Shown: positions 27,468-36,122 of the stretch, piece by piece | Layout: each line of letters begins with the position of its first letter | Position numbering within the stretch: the first letter of the stretch is position 1 | Assembly: GCF_029625435.1 (NCBI RefSeq) | Contig: NZ_CP121208.1 | Location: forward strand, 1,178,001-1,242,000 | Direction of reading: 5' to 3' | Length of the DNA: 64,000 bases | Source of the DNA: Arcanobacterium canis | GTDB lineage: Bacteria > Actinomycetota > Actinomycetes > Actinomycetales > Actinomycetaceae | Program-made: the position numbers and the translations under genes | Notes under the pieces: model-generated | What the model was told of the DNA's origin: nothing | The model's database searches: none | Seen by the model: the letters and a program-made list of their open reading frames with translations, nothing else

Positions 27468-29018
27468 GTGGAGCACGAAAAACAGCCCTATCAAGTTGGG
27501 GATAATCCTCGGAAGTTTTCAGTCCCGGGAACAGAACGAATTTTTGATCGCAGCGAACTCCTCACCGTTTTGATGGTGCCGTTAGCGATGGTGCTGATGC
27601 AGATCTCGTCAGTCAACATCATGCTCGATACGATGTCGCATTCAATCGGCATGGGACCGGCTGGTCAGCAATGGGTTTTGGCAGGGTACGTCCTGGCAAC
27701 GGGAATCGTGCTCATTCCAGCCGGACGATTGGGCGATATTTTTGGCCGTTCCTCGCTGTTTGTCATTGGTTTGGGCGTCTTCTCCCTCGCATCACTTGCC
27801 CTGACTTTTGCGCCGAATTCGACCTACCTCAACATCGTGCGTGCCATTCAGGGGCTTGGAGGCGGGCTCTTCGCGCCCCAAACCACTGGGTTGATTCAGC
27901 AGTACTTCACCGGCCGTGCGCGTGCCAAGGCTTTCGCGATGTTCGGACTTGTTGTGGCGTTCTCAGTGGCGGCTGGTCCACTTTTGTCTGGCGCTCTCAT
28001 TACCTGGTTCGGGCCTGAAAATGGATGGCGCGGATCGTTCCTCATTAACTTCCCGTTGGGCCACATCGGAATTATTTTGGCTTTCCGCTGGTTGCCGTTC
28101 ACAAAAGAGCGTCGCCACGTCGGTTCGCACGCCCATGAGTTGGAAGCTCAGCATAAAGCTGAAAAAGCTGCCCACGGTCAGCCAGTGACCACAAGCAAGA
28201 TTGACCTCGATCCGATTGGTGCTGCTCTGATCACCATGAGCGTTTTGGGAGTCATGCTGCCGTTTACTCTGCAAGGAACGTGGAACTGGGTTTTCCTCCC
28301 TATCGCAGTAGTTGCGTTGATTGTTTGGGTGCTCTGGGAACGCTCGTACAAGGCGCGCGGCCATTTCCCGATGGTGGATATGGAGCTCTTTAGAATTCCC
28401 TCGTATTCATATTCAATGGCGATCACCGGCATCCAGTTCATGGGAGCGACATCCATTTTTGTCATCCTCGCGATCTACATGCAAGAGGGCCTCAACGCGC
28501 CGGCAATGCATGTGGCCCTCGTTGGACTTCCGTCGGCAGCTCTTGGCGCTGTTGGTTCCTATGTGGCAGGACAGTATGCCTTCCAGCACGGCCGTGGAAT
28601 TATGGTGTTCGGCTTGCTTGTCAATCTTGTTGCAGTCCTCAGTTCGACCGCTGTGGTGATTGGTATTGAGCACACTGGCATGAGCTACTGGTGGCTTGCG
28701 CTGGCTCTGGCTCTTCAAGGTGTTGGGCAAGGAACGCTCAACACGGCTAACCAGACCCAGGCGATGCTCGAGGTTCCGACCTCGCACGGCGGAACGGCGG
28801 GCGGCGTGCTCCAGGCGGCACAGCGCACGACGACGGCGATCGGTACCGCTGTGATCACAGCCGTTTTCTTTGCCACTCACAGCACATCAAAGAACTGGCA
28901 TGTTGCAACGATGAGCGCTTACCTTGTCATCGCAGGGATTATCACCGTAGCACTGGTCATTTCGTTACTGTTCTGGCGCAAGGATTACGCTGTACGTCAT
29001 CCCAAGCAAATGAAATAA
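27468..29018 (+). CDS. DHA2-type MFS drug exporter
   Basis: A 516-residue proton-coupled exporter with about 14 hydrophobic spans. Motif A appears as GRLGDIFGRS after TM2 and motif C-like GPLLSGALITWF in TM5; a hydrophilic loop (HELEAQHKAEKAAH) lies between the halves. DHA2 proteins commonly pump drugs or toxic compounds, but the substrate is not visible. The GTG start at 27468 follows AAGGAGGAG; the open frame upstream would add 22 non-conserved residues. It is divergent from pyrH and convergent with fixX. Confidence 0.9.
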   Translation: MEHEKQPYQVGDNPRKFSVPGTERIFDRSELLTVLMVPLAMVLMQISSVNIMLDTMSHSIGMGPAGQQWVLAGYVLATGIVLIPAGRLGDIFGRSSLFVIGLGVFSLASLALTFAPNSTYLNIVRAIQGLGGGLFAPQTTGLIQQYFTGRARAKAFAMFGLVVAFSVAAGPLLSGALITWFGPENGWRGSFLINFPLGHIGIILAFRWLPFTKERRHVGSHAHELEAQHKAEKAAHGQPVTTSKIDLDPIGAALITMSVLGVMLPFTLQGTWNWVFLPIAVVALIVWVLWERSYKARGHFPMVDMELFRIPSYSYSMAITGIQFMGATSIFVILAIYMQEGLNAPAMHVALVGLPSAALGAVGSYVAGQYAFQHGRGIMVFGLLVNLVAVLSSTAVVIGIEHTGMSYWWLALALALQGVGQGTLNTANQTQAMLEVPTSHGGTAGGVLQAAQRTTTAIGTAVITAVFFATHSTSKNWHVATMSAYLVIAGIITVALVISLLFWRKDYAVRHPKQMK

Positions 29019-29062
29019 AAAGAATGAGGCACCACCGATTTTTCACTGACACCTTATTCTTT
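29019..29062. terminator. Possible bidirectional terminator
   Basis: Arms aaagaatgagg (29019-29029) and ccttattcttt (29052-29062) pair with one wobble around a 22-base loop, between the convergent MFS gene and fixX. A/T runs flank both sides. Confidence 0.45.
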
Positions 29063-29072
29063 GAGCATTCTT

Positions 29073-29366
29073 CTAGCCTTCACGAAATTGAACGCCCATG
29101 CCCGACTCAGGATAATGCCAGGTCAGAGTTCCTTTCGGCATGATCGCCAAGCATGTGCCACATTCAAGGCACGCTGCAAACTCAGCGTCGATATGGCCAT
29201 TTTTGCCGCGCGAATATACGTGAGCTGGGCAGCAATTGATTAACAAATCGCCACTCCCAGTTTGTTCAACAACGTCTTGGTGTACCTCAATATGAGAATT
29301 CCCTTCGTCAACCTCATAGACGTTCTTCGCTAAGCGCATGGGCACCGGTTCAGGCTGATACATCAT
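29073..29366 (-). CDS. fixX: FixX-type ferredoxin-like protein
   Basis: A 97-residue [4Fe-4S] protein that passes electrons between FixAB and the FixC flavoprotein. The cysteines match E. coli FixX: INCCPAHVY and CLECGTC; the C terminus WHYPESGMGVQFREG matches the family ending. ATG 29366 overlaps the fixC stop as ATGA. It is the last gene of the fixABCX operon. Confidence 0.93.
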   Translation of the reverse strand: MMYQPEPVPMRLAKNVYEVDEGNSHIEVHQDVVEQTGSGDLLINCCPAHVYSRGKNGHIDAEFAACLECGTCLAIMPKGTLTWHYPESGMGVQFREG

Positions 29367-30655
29367 AGTGCTCGTATTCCTTTCCAGGCGATCACCGCAA
29401 GTCGGGCTACCGAGATCGGGCCTTTGCGCAACGCATCCCACGCTGTTGACACGAGTGACTTTCGCGGCGTGGTATCGAGATTGAAAATACGGTAGAAAAT
29501 GTCGGCCACAAGTTCACCCACATCGCCGAAAAGTTCCCGGGTTTCCAAAAACTCTGGCGCACGTCGGTAGGTACGCATATCCTTGCCGACCTCTGAGCGA
29601 GCAAGATTATCAGCATATTTTTCTAGCGAAAGCCGGGAAAAATCGCCTGCTTCAAGAGCCTCGTGAATAGCATGTGCTGCATCGCGCGCAGAACCAGCAG
29701 CCAAGTCCATGCCTCGAATCGTCAGGCCAGTATTGAGCGTGAACCCACCGGCGTCACCAACGATAACAAGGCCATCGTGGACAAGGTCACCCACCATATC
29801 CTCACCGCCTTCAGCAACGAGGTGACTTCCGTATTCAAGCAATTCACCGTCTTTTATTAGCGGCGCGATTCCAGGATGCGTGAGGTAGTGATCATGGATG
29901 TCTGTGGCCGAGAGGCCGCTTTGCGCGAAGTCATTGAGCTTGACAACAATTCCGAGCGAAATCGATTCTGTATTCGTGTACAAAAAGCCGCCGCCGAGAA
30001 CGCCCTTCGTCGCATCTCCAACAATTGCATAAGCCGTGCCCTGGTTACCGCTGAGGTGGAAACGATCCTCGATCACCTCTCGTGGCAATCGGATAACAGA
30101 TTTCACCCCAAGGGCAAGATTTTTTTGCGGCTGAGCTGCCCGAATTCCGGCACCCTGCGCAAGGAATGAGTTCACTCCGTCGGCCAAAATAGTGACCTTT
30201 GCGCGTAGCTGCTCGCCGCCTGCCTCGACACCTGTGAAGTATGGGCCTTCGCGAAGAAGTGAATCAACCTTGATCCCGCTCATCACTGTCGCTCCGGCGT
30301 CTTCAGCCTGTTGTGCAAGCCACGGATCAAGCTTCGCACGAAGAACAGAAACAGCATTGATCGGGTCCGCGAGGCGTTCGTCAGTGTATTCAATGTTCAC
30401 TGACGATTTTTCATTGAGGAAGCTGACAACGTTGCGCGTAATGACACGTTCGATTGGCGCTCGACGGCTGAAACCCTCGATGATGTCATCCATCACCCTC
30501 GAATAAAAGACTCCACCCGAGAGGTTCTTCTCCCCCACCGTTTCGCCGCGTTCGATCAGCAGAACCTCGTGTCCTTGCTGAGCTAGAAGATACGCAGCGA
30601 CAGAGCCGGCGACACCAGCTCCCACCACGATGACGTCAAAATCGTAATCGATCAT
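29363..30655 (-). CDS. fixC: FixC-type FAD oxidoreductase (ETF-quinone oxidoreductase-like)
   Basis: A 430-residue flavoprotein. The N-terminal dinucleotide fold is VIVVGAGVAGSVAAYLLAQQG followed by LIERGETVGEKNLSGGVFY; a second FAD motif is HDGLVIVGDAGGFTLNTG near 290. It is predicted to receive electrons from FixAB and pass them to quinone together with FixX. It overlaps fixB by four bases (ATGA). Confidence 0.94.
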   Translation of the reverse strand: MIDYDFDVIVVGAGVAGSVAAYLLAQQGHEVLLIERGETVGEKNLSGGVFYSRVMDDIIEGFSRRAPIERVITRNVVSFLNEKSSVNIEYTDERLADPINAVSVLRAKLDPWLAQQAEDAGATVMSGIKVDSLLREGPYFTGVEAGGEQLRAKVTILADGVNSFLAQGAGIRAAQPQKNLALGVKSVIRLPREVIEDRFHLSGNQGTAYAIVGDATKGVLGGGFLYTNTESISLGIVVKLNDFAQSGLSATDIHDHYLTHPGIAPLIKDGELLEYGSHLVAEGGEDMVGDLVHDGLVIVGDAGGFTLNTGLTIRGMDLAAGSARDAAHAIHEALEAGDFSRLSLEKYADNLARSEVGKDMRTYRRAPEFLETRELFGDVGELVADIFYRIFNLDTTPRKSLVSTAWDALRKGPISVARLAVIAWKGIRAL

Positions 30656-31521
30656 CGAAGTTCTTTCGCAAGAGCAGGAAGAATCTCATAGAGGTCACCG
30701 ACAATCCCATAGTCGGCGAGTTCAAAAATCGGCGAAAGTTCGTCGTCGTTCACGACGATGATTGTGCCCGACTTAGCGATCCCAGCCGTATGCTGGATCT
30801 GGCCAGAGATGCCCGCCGCAACATAAACTTCTGGGGCAACGACATATCCAGAGATTCCCACGTACTGATCGCGTCCGAACCAATGGTTTCCGTCGACCAG
30901 AGGACGAGTTGCTCCGATTTGGGCATCAATCGCCTGCGCGAAATCGCGTGCAATCTCAAGATCCTCATTCTTCTCAAATCCTCGGCCAACCCCCACGATA
31001 CGCTTGGCTGATTTGAGATCCACTTTTTCTTTTGCTGCAGCGTGAGTTTCGTTGACTCTCGCGGCATAGCCCGCCGCTGTCACTGTCTCAACTTCTGCAG
31101 CAGCTCCCTGCCCTTCGTCTCCGCCGTCGGCCACAAGGACGACGACGCCAGTACGCGCCACGCGTTCCTCAACCAGTCCGTAACGGATACGAGTGACGAC
31201 ATCATCGACCGACGTCGCCCCCGTGATGACAGGCGCACCGAGCGAGGCTGCGATTGCACCTGCAATCACGCGACCAGCGGCCGTATTTTCAACAACGACG
31301 ATATCGTCGCCCGAGGCATTCACGCGCTGAGCAACAGCCCCCGCAAGAGCTTCAGCCGGCGTCTGAGGATCAAGAGGGAAACGTACTGCCCGGTGAACGC
31401 CCATGATCGGAGCATCGCCGATCACGATAGCCGTCGCATCAGCGCCTCCTGCCAGGTCAATGAGATGGGAGATATTCGAAGATGTGGTAATAATCCATGA
31501 AGTCATGTCGTGGCCTCTCAT
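30652..31521 (-). CDS. fixB: Electron transfer flavoprotein alpha subunit (FixB)
   Basis: A 289-residue ETF alpha subunit. The C-terminal FAD-binding domain is clear: IVGVGRGFEKNED, GATRPLVDGNHWFGRDQYVG, and the GISGQIQHTAGIAKSGTIIVVN segment. It pairs with FixA. The start taken is ATG 31521 in an ATGA overlap with fixA; ATG 31506 (MTSWIITT) is an alternative five codons on. Confidence 0.94.
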   Translation of the reverse strand: MRGHDMTSWIITTSSNISHLIDLAGGADATAIVIGDAPIMGVHRAVRFPLDPQTPAEALAGAVAQRVNASGDDIVVVENTAAGRVIAGAIAASLGAPVITGATSVDDVVTRIRYGLVEERVARTGVVVLVADGGDEGQGAAAEVETVTAAGYAARVNETHAAAKEKVDLKSAKRIVGVGRGFEKNEDLEIARDFAQAIDAQIGATRPLVDGNHWFGRDQYVGISGYVVAPEVYVAAGISGQIQHTAGIAKSGTIIVVNDDELSPIFELADYGIVGDLYEILPALAKELR

Positions 31522-32261
31522 AAAATTCCATCGGCGCGCAACGCCGTCGCGAGCTCGGATACAGAATCGAAACGAAGATGCTTGCGAGGAGTCGGTTCGG
31601 GCTTCGATGTGCCAATGACATCGAAGGCCACCGGCTCGACATCAATGTGGTCAAGAACTTCAGCGGGCTTCTTTGCTGCAGCCAAAATTTCCTTCATCGA
31701 CGGCGCTGCTGGCTCCGCTGCGTTAGGATCCACACTGATGACAACAGGGCCATCGACGTCGATCGTTCGCGAGCCACCTTCCATGTTCTGGGTGAGCGTA
31801 AACCCGCCGTCACGAGCATCAATACCGATAATGTCTTGGAACGCCGGCCATCCAAGCACGCCAGCAATGAGCGCACTCATCATCTTGGCTGACTCATCGA
31901 CAGACGCATCACCGGTGAGAACAATGTGAGCGTCGTTTGCGACCGCGAGGGATGCGAGAGCACGAGCAATGTGCGTGGCATTCCAGGAACGAGTGGCGTC
32001 ATCGGCAACGATCACTGCACGATCGAGTCCCTTCGCCAGTGCATTGGAGCGAGCGGATTTGGCTCCAGCAGCGCTTGTTCCGACGCAGACGCCGACAACT
32101 TCAGTACCGAGTGAGCCTGCCAGTGTACGGCCCACAGTCATCGCCACTGGATCGTATTCGCTGACCGATGGCTTGGCGCGAGAAAAATCGATCACGCCGT
32201 TTGCGTCAACCGAGGCATCTTGCGGATTTGAGGCGAATTTGTACGCCACCACAACGCTCAT
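31518..32261 (-). CDS. fixA: Electron transfer flavoprotein beta subunit (FixA)
   Basis: A 247-residue ETF beta subunit, first gene of fixABCX. It shows the adenine-nucleotide-binding fold with VAYKFASNPQDASVDANG at the N terminus, AHIVLTGDASVDESAKM in the middle and the usual REIL-like region in SMKEILAAAKKP. ATG 32261 has AAGGAG upstream. In other bacteria FixABCX takes electrons from NADH and can bifurcate them; the present role is unknown, because no nif genes or carnitine genes are near. Confidence 0.92.
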   Translation of the reverse strand: MSVVVAYKFASNPQDASVDANGVIDFSRAKPSVSEYDPVAMTVGRTLAGSLGTEVVGVCVGTSAAGAKSARSNALAKGLDRAVIVADDATRSWNATHIARALASLAVANDAHIVLTGDASVDESAKMMSALIAGVLGWPAFQDIIGIDARDGGFTLTQNMEGGSRTIDVDGPVVISVDPNAAEPAAPSMKEILAAAKKPAEVLDHIDVEPVAFDVIGTSKPEPTPRKHLRFDSVSELATALRADGIL

Positions 32262-32366
32262 TTGTACTCCTTGCGTTTACTTACGCCGCTGAGGGCCCAT
32301 ACGGTCAGTAGTCTACCGTTTTCTCATCCTCTCCTCCCACCACCTGTGTCTCACACGGCACCAAAT

Positions 32367-32389
32367 CACATGCACAAAGAAAGCATGTG
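32367..32389 (-). promoter_or_regulatory. Inverted repeat in the fix operon promoter region
   Basis: The arms cacatgc (32367-32373) and gcatgtg (32383-32389) with a nine-base spacer lie about 106-128 bases upstream of fixA in the only intergenic region before the operon. It is a candidate regulator site; no -10/-35 pair could be fixed with confidence. Confidence 0.35.
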
Positions 32390-32448
32390 GGGCCAGGAAC
32401 GCCGTAATACAAAGTGTGACAAATATGAAGGGTGGCGGATAAACAAAA

Positions 32449-32484
32449 ACTTGGGGCGTACGGAAAACCGCACGCCCCAAGTTA
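32449..32484 (-). terminator. Terminator after tsf
   Basis: A perfect 12-bp stem (32449-32460 with 32473-32484), followed on the minus strand by TTTGTTT, separates rpsB-tsf from the fix operon. Confidence 0.9.
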
Positions 32485-32496
32485 AAGCTCAAACGA

Positions 32497-33342
32497 TCAG
32501 GCGTTCTCGCCTACGCGAATGCGCTTGAAACCGGTCACCTTGCCACCGGCCTGCTCAACAACCTGGCCCACGGAGAGCTTGGGGTCACGAGCAAACGGCT
32601 GCTCAAGAAGTGCAACCTGCTTGAAGAAACCACCGAGGCGGCCTTCAACGATCTTCGGAACTGCCTTCTCTGGCTTACCTTCCGAGATGGTCAGCTCAGT
32701 GGCGATACGGCGCTCGTTCTCCACTTCAGCTTCCGGAACGTCCTCACGTGAGAGGTAGGACGGGTTCATTGCGGCAATATGTACAGCAACATCGTGTGCA
32801 ACCTCAGCGCCCTGAGCGTCGGTAGCCACGAGAACGGCAACCTGCGGAGGGAGATCGGTAGCGGTGCGGTGCATGTATGCCTCAACATGCTCACCTTCGA
32901 GAACTGCGAAGGAATTGACGTCGATCTTCTCGCCAATGACGCCGGTCTTCGCGGTGATGAGCTCAGCAACAGTGGTCTCGCCAGCCGGTGCTGCAAGGAG
33001 CTCTTCGAGAGTGTTCACCTTCGATGCTTTAGCGGCTTCGAGAATCTCGTTTGCGAACTCAATGAAGGACTCATTCTTCGCAACGAAGTCGGTTTCAGAG
33101 TTGACTTCGACGATGATGCCACGCTGATTGCCCTCTTCGCCCTCAATGTGCGACAGAACGAGACCAGCAGTAGCGGTGCGATCCTCGCGCTTAGCGGCGA
33201 TCTTTGCACCGCGAAGACGCAGCAGTTCCTCAGCCTTGGCGGTATCGCCTTCAGCTTCGGTGAGAGCGTTCTTCACGTCCATCATGCCAGCGCCGGTCTT
33301 TTCGCGCAGCGCCTTGATGTCAGCGGCAGTAAAGTTTGCCAT
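32497..33342 (-). CDS. tsf: Translation elongation factor Ts
   Basis: A 281-residue guanine-nucleotide exchange factor for EF-Tu. The N-terminal UBA-like domain is KALREKTGAGMMDVKNALTEA; then come VEVNSETDFVAKNESF and HIAAMNPSYLSREDVPE. It lies 18 bases after rpsB and ends at a strong terminator. Confidence 0.98.
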   Translation of the reverse strand: MANFTAADIKALREKTGAGMMDVKNALTEAEGDTAKAEELLRLRGAKIAAKREDRTATAGLVLSHIEGEEGNQRGIIVEVNSETDFVAKNESFIEFANEILEAAKASKVNTLEELLAAPAGETTVAELITAKTGVIGEKIDVNSFAVLEGEHVEAYMHRTATDLPPQVAVLVATDAQGAEVAHDVAVHIAAMNPSYLSREDVPEAEVENERRIATELTISEGKPEKAVPKIVEGRLGGFFKQVALLEQPFARDPKLSVGQVVEQAGGKVTGFKRIRVGENA

Positions 33343-33360
33343 TGGTTTCCTCCAGTTAAA

Positions 33361-34173
33361 TCAGGCCTGCTCGGCCTCGGCCTTGGTCTCTTCAGCAGCC
33401 GGAGCTTCTTCAGCCTTCTCCGAATCGGCAGCGAGAACTTCGCGTTCCCATTCTGGCATAGGCTCTTCAGCAGCTGCGGAACCGCCGCGTGCAACAAGAC
33501 CCTCAGCAACGGCGTCGGCGACGATGCGGGTCAGGAGCTCGATGGAGCGGATCGCGTCATCGTTGCCCGGGATCGCGTAGTCAACCTCATCCGGATCGCA
33601 GTTGGTGTCGAGAACAGCCACAACCGGCACGTTGAGCTTGCGAGCTTCTGCGACGGCGAGGTGTTCCTTGTTGGTATCGACGATCCAGACAGCTGAAGGC
33701 ACCTTCACCATGTCACGGATTCCGCCGAGGGTCTTCTCAAGCTTTTCCTTCTCACGGCGCATCATGAGCAGCTCACGCTTGGTGTACTGCGAACCTGCAA
33801 CGTCGTCGAAATCGACGAGCTCAAGCTCCTTCATGCGCTGAATACGACCGGTAACGGTCTGGAAGTTGGTGAGCATACCACCGAGCCAACGCTCGTTCAC
33901 GTACGGCATGCCGACGCGCTCGGCCTGCTCGCGGATCGGGGTCTGCGCCTGGCGCTTGGTACCCACGAAGAGGATGTTGCCGCCGTGTGCGACAGTTTCC
34001 TTAACAAATTCGTAGGTGCGATTGATGTCATCAACGGTCTTGCGAAGATCGATGATGTAGATGCCGTTACGATCGTTGAGGATGTAACGCTTCATCTTCG
34101 GGTTCCAGCGGCGGGTCTGGTGGCCGAAGTGGACGCCAGCTTCAAGCAGCTGGCTCATGGTAACGACTGCCAT
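33361..34173 (-). CDS. rpsB: 30S ribosomal protein S2
   Basis: A 270-residue S2. Family segments are [50 protein letters not shown] and the C-terminal VALIDTN-like [16 protein letters not shown]. The ATG at 34173 with AAGGAC upstream fits the family N terminus; the upstream frame is not conserved. An Ala/Glu-rich tail of about 30 residues is typical in actinobacteria. Confidence 0.97.
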   Translation of the reverse strand: MAVVTMSQLLEAGVHFGHQTRRWNPKMKRYILNDRNGIYIIDLRKTVDDINRTYEFVKETVAHGGNILFVGTKRQAQTPIREQAERVGMPYVNERWLGGMLTNFQTVTGRIQRMKELELVDFDDVAGSQYTKRELLMMRREKEKLEKTLGGIRDMVKVPSAVWIVDTNKEHLAVAEARKLNVPVVAVLDTNCDPDEVDYAIPGNDDAIRSIELLTRIVADAVAEGLVARGGSAAAEEPMPEWEREVLAADSEKAEEAPAAEETKAEAEQA

Positions 34174-34496
34174 TGGCGGTCCTTTCTCACGCACGGATTT
34201 TCCGTGCTCTTGGGTTAATGTTTTCCCGCGGGATTGCAGAAAAACCCTGGTGCGTATCCGTTGAGCCACCGGATTTTTCCGGACCTTGGCGCATCGGTTC
34301 GCTAACGCACGCGATGTCTGTTAGAAAACAGCTTTCTCAGCTTACACTGTTCACCCGCGTAAAAACTAGTTCTCGTGCGGGAAAGATCGTGGTGTGCGCT
34401 ATAAAGTTTTCTCCACAATGACGGCATATGTGGGCTATATCCACAGCATGTCTCTCTTCCCGACGAAGGGGCGTTAGTTGCGCCCATACTCAAGTC
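34174..34496. other. Intergenic region between rpsB and the M23-like gene
   Basis: This 323-base divergent region must hold the rpsB-tsf promoter and that of the M23-like gene. A small hairpin (ccgga/tccgg, 34269-34282) lies in the rpsB leader, and a TATAAA-like box is seen at about 34401 on the plus strand. I could not pair these boxes with convincing -35 elements, and I see no RNA gene. Confidence 0.4.
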
Positions 34497-35135
34497 ATGT
34501 ACTTCTCATTTGTTTGCTTGATTGCCTCCACTTTTCTTGATCTTTCTCAGTTATTGCCTCCGTCTATTGATCTTGCGCATCTGACTCACGAGAAGATTTT
34601 GCGCGATGGGCTCCCTCACGCGAATATCCCGCCATTACGTTTCCATCCAGGACGAAATGCATCGCCCGCAGCTGAGAACGCAAAGCCTGCGCATTCACCC
34701 CACGTCGAATACGAGCGGCCCGGCGATGCTGTTCGTCGGCGATACGTGTCACCGACCGGCGAAAAACCTCGTGTTGTATTGGGCTACGCCCCAGGGGAAC
34801 ATAACTGGAATGCGGGGCGGCGCGGTGTCGATCTTGCCCTTGCCGAAGGTTCGCCCGTGTTCGCTTCAGCTGCCGGACGTGTCATCTATGCGGGGATGCT
34901 CGTCGACCGAATGGTGATATCGATTGAGCATGAAGGCGGTCTGCGCACCACATATGAACCAGTCGATCCCATTGTTTCTGTGGGCGCCACAGTTACTCAA
35001 GGCCAGCAAATAGGTGCTGTTCTTATCCGCCCCTGCCCTGGCGAAAATTGTCTTCATTGGGGCGCAAAATACGGCTCGAAAGATTACATCAACCCGATGT
35101 CGTTGCTCAATGGACGAATCCGTTTGATGCGATAA
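34497..35135 (+). CDS. M23/LytM-like peptidase with altered zinc ligands
   Basis: A 212-residue exported protein with an N-terminal hydrophobic segment and a C-terminal LytM (lysostaphin-like) domain at about 90-205. The usual HxGxD reads GRRGVDLAL, so the first zinc histidine is Arg109 while Asp112 is kept; the usual HxH motif reads CLH (185-187). At least one metal ligand is missing, so it may be a non-catalytic activator of cell-wall hydrolases, like EnvC or degenerate LytM proteins. A homologue next to rpsB is common in actinobacteria. ATG 34497 is preferred to an upstream in-frame start because it begins the signal segment. Confidence 0.8.
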   Translation: MYFSFVCLIASTFLDLSQLLPPSIDLAHLTHEKILRDGLPHANIPPLRFHPGRNASPAAENAKPAHSPHVEYERPGDAVRRRYVSPTGEKPRVVLGYAPGEHNWNAGRRGVDLALAEGSPVFASAAGRVIYAGMLVDRMVISIEHEGGLRTTYEPVDPIVSVGATVTQGQQIGAVLIRPCPGENCLHWGAKYGSKDYINPMSLLNGRIRLMR

Positions 35136-35155
35136 CGGATCTTCCCATCGCGTTC

Positions 35156-36055
35156 TTAAGCGCGGGGGTGCGCTTGGGAGAAGGCTACTCGCAAACGTTC
35201 AGCCGACACATGTGTATATCGTTGGGTCGTACTGAGCGATGAATGCCCGAGAATTTCTTGGACTGTGCGCAAGTCAGATCCGCCGTCAAGAAGGTGTGTA
35301 GCGGCCGAGTGTCGCAAATCATGAGGCGAGATATCAGGGACACCCGCGAGCGCAGTCAGCGAGGAAAGTGCTTTGCGAACGGTCCGTGGATCTAGTCGTC
35401 CTCCCCGCGCACCAAGAAAAAGAGCACAAGTGCGGGAAGACCCGGGAATACTCGCACGCGCGGTCAACCACGCCATGAGCGCCTCACGCGCTGGTCGACC
35501 AAATGGAACGACTCTCTCCTTATCCCCCTTGCCCCGCACGGTAAGTGTCCCCTGCGGCAAAATAGATGACACGTCAAGGCCCGTCAGTTCTGACACACGA
35601 ATTGCCGTACCATAAAGCAACTCGAATGCTGCCCAATCACGCGTGGCAATAGGATCACCCTCCTGAGCAAGTTCATGGGCCACAGCAAGAACCTTTGCCG
35701 CCTGTTCCTTGGTCAGAATGTGTGGAAGTTCGTTTGATGCTCGAGGTGATTTAAGACGCCGAGCAGCATCAACTCTGGTGTATCCGTTTTTATAGAGCCA
35801 CGTGGAGAAGGTGTGAATTGCTGCAGAATGGCGTGCCAGCGATGCCCGCGCTTGTCCATGCTCGCTCGCACTTGCCAACCACTCTCTCAGATCAGTGAGC
35901 TCGAGATGCGGCAGCGACTGATCAATGTCATCAGAGCGTGCTGAAAGGAACATGAGAAGTGAGTGTGCTTCAGAAAGATACGCTCGCACGGTATGAGGGG
36001 ACAGTCCTCGTCTGACTTCGAGTTCATTGCGATATTTGTCCAAAATCTCATCCAC
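35156..36055 (-). CDS. xerC: Tyrosine recombinase XerC
   Basis: A 299-residue Xer recombinase that, with XerD, resolves chromosome dimers at dif. The N-terminal SAM-like core-binding domain ends near residue 100; catalytic residues are visible as Arg153 (GTAIRVSEL), Lys176, His245 and Arg248 (HDLRHS), His271 (LGHSS) and Tyr280 (TQRYTH). It lies next to dprA, the usual actinobacterial position for XerC. GTG 36055 has GAGGTG close upstream. Confidence 0.95.
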   Translation of the reverse strand: MDEILDKYRNELEVRRGLSPHTVRAYLSEAHSLLMFLSARSDDIDQSLPHLELTDLREWLASASEHGQARASLARHSAAIHTFSTWLYKNGYTRVDAARRLKSPRASNELPHILTKEQAAKVLAVAHELAQEGDPIATRDWAAFELLYGTAIRVSELTGLDVSSILPQGTLTVRGKGDKERVVPFGRPAREALMAWLTARASIPGSSRTCALFLGARGGRLDPRTVRKALSSLTALAGVPDISPHDLRHSAATHLLDGGSDLRTVQEILGHSSLSTTQRYTHVSAERLRVAFSQAHPRA

Positions 36056-36122
36056 ACCTCTACTCTAGAACATTGGTTGGATAGACGTCCGTGGGTAGAA
36101 CGCACAGGCTATGTCATGATTG

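Noticed and set aside
29073-29366. Suspected loss of a cluster cysteine in FixX
   Set aside because: Compared with the remembered E. coli FixX pattern, the four expected cysteines (one in CPAHVY, three in CLECGTC) are all present.
32779-33696. A 305-codon plus-strand frame
   Set aside because: It spans the reverse of both tsf and rpsB, two certain ribosomal and translation genes.
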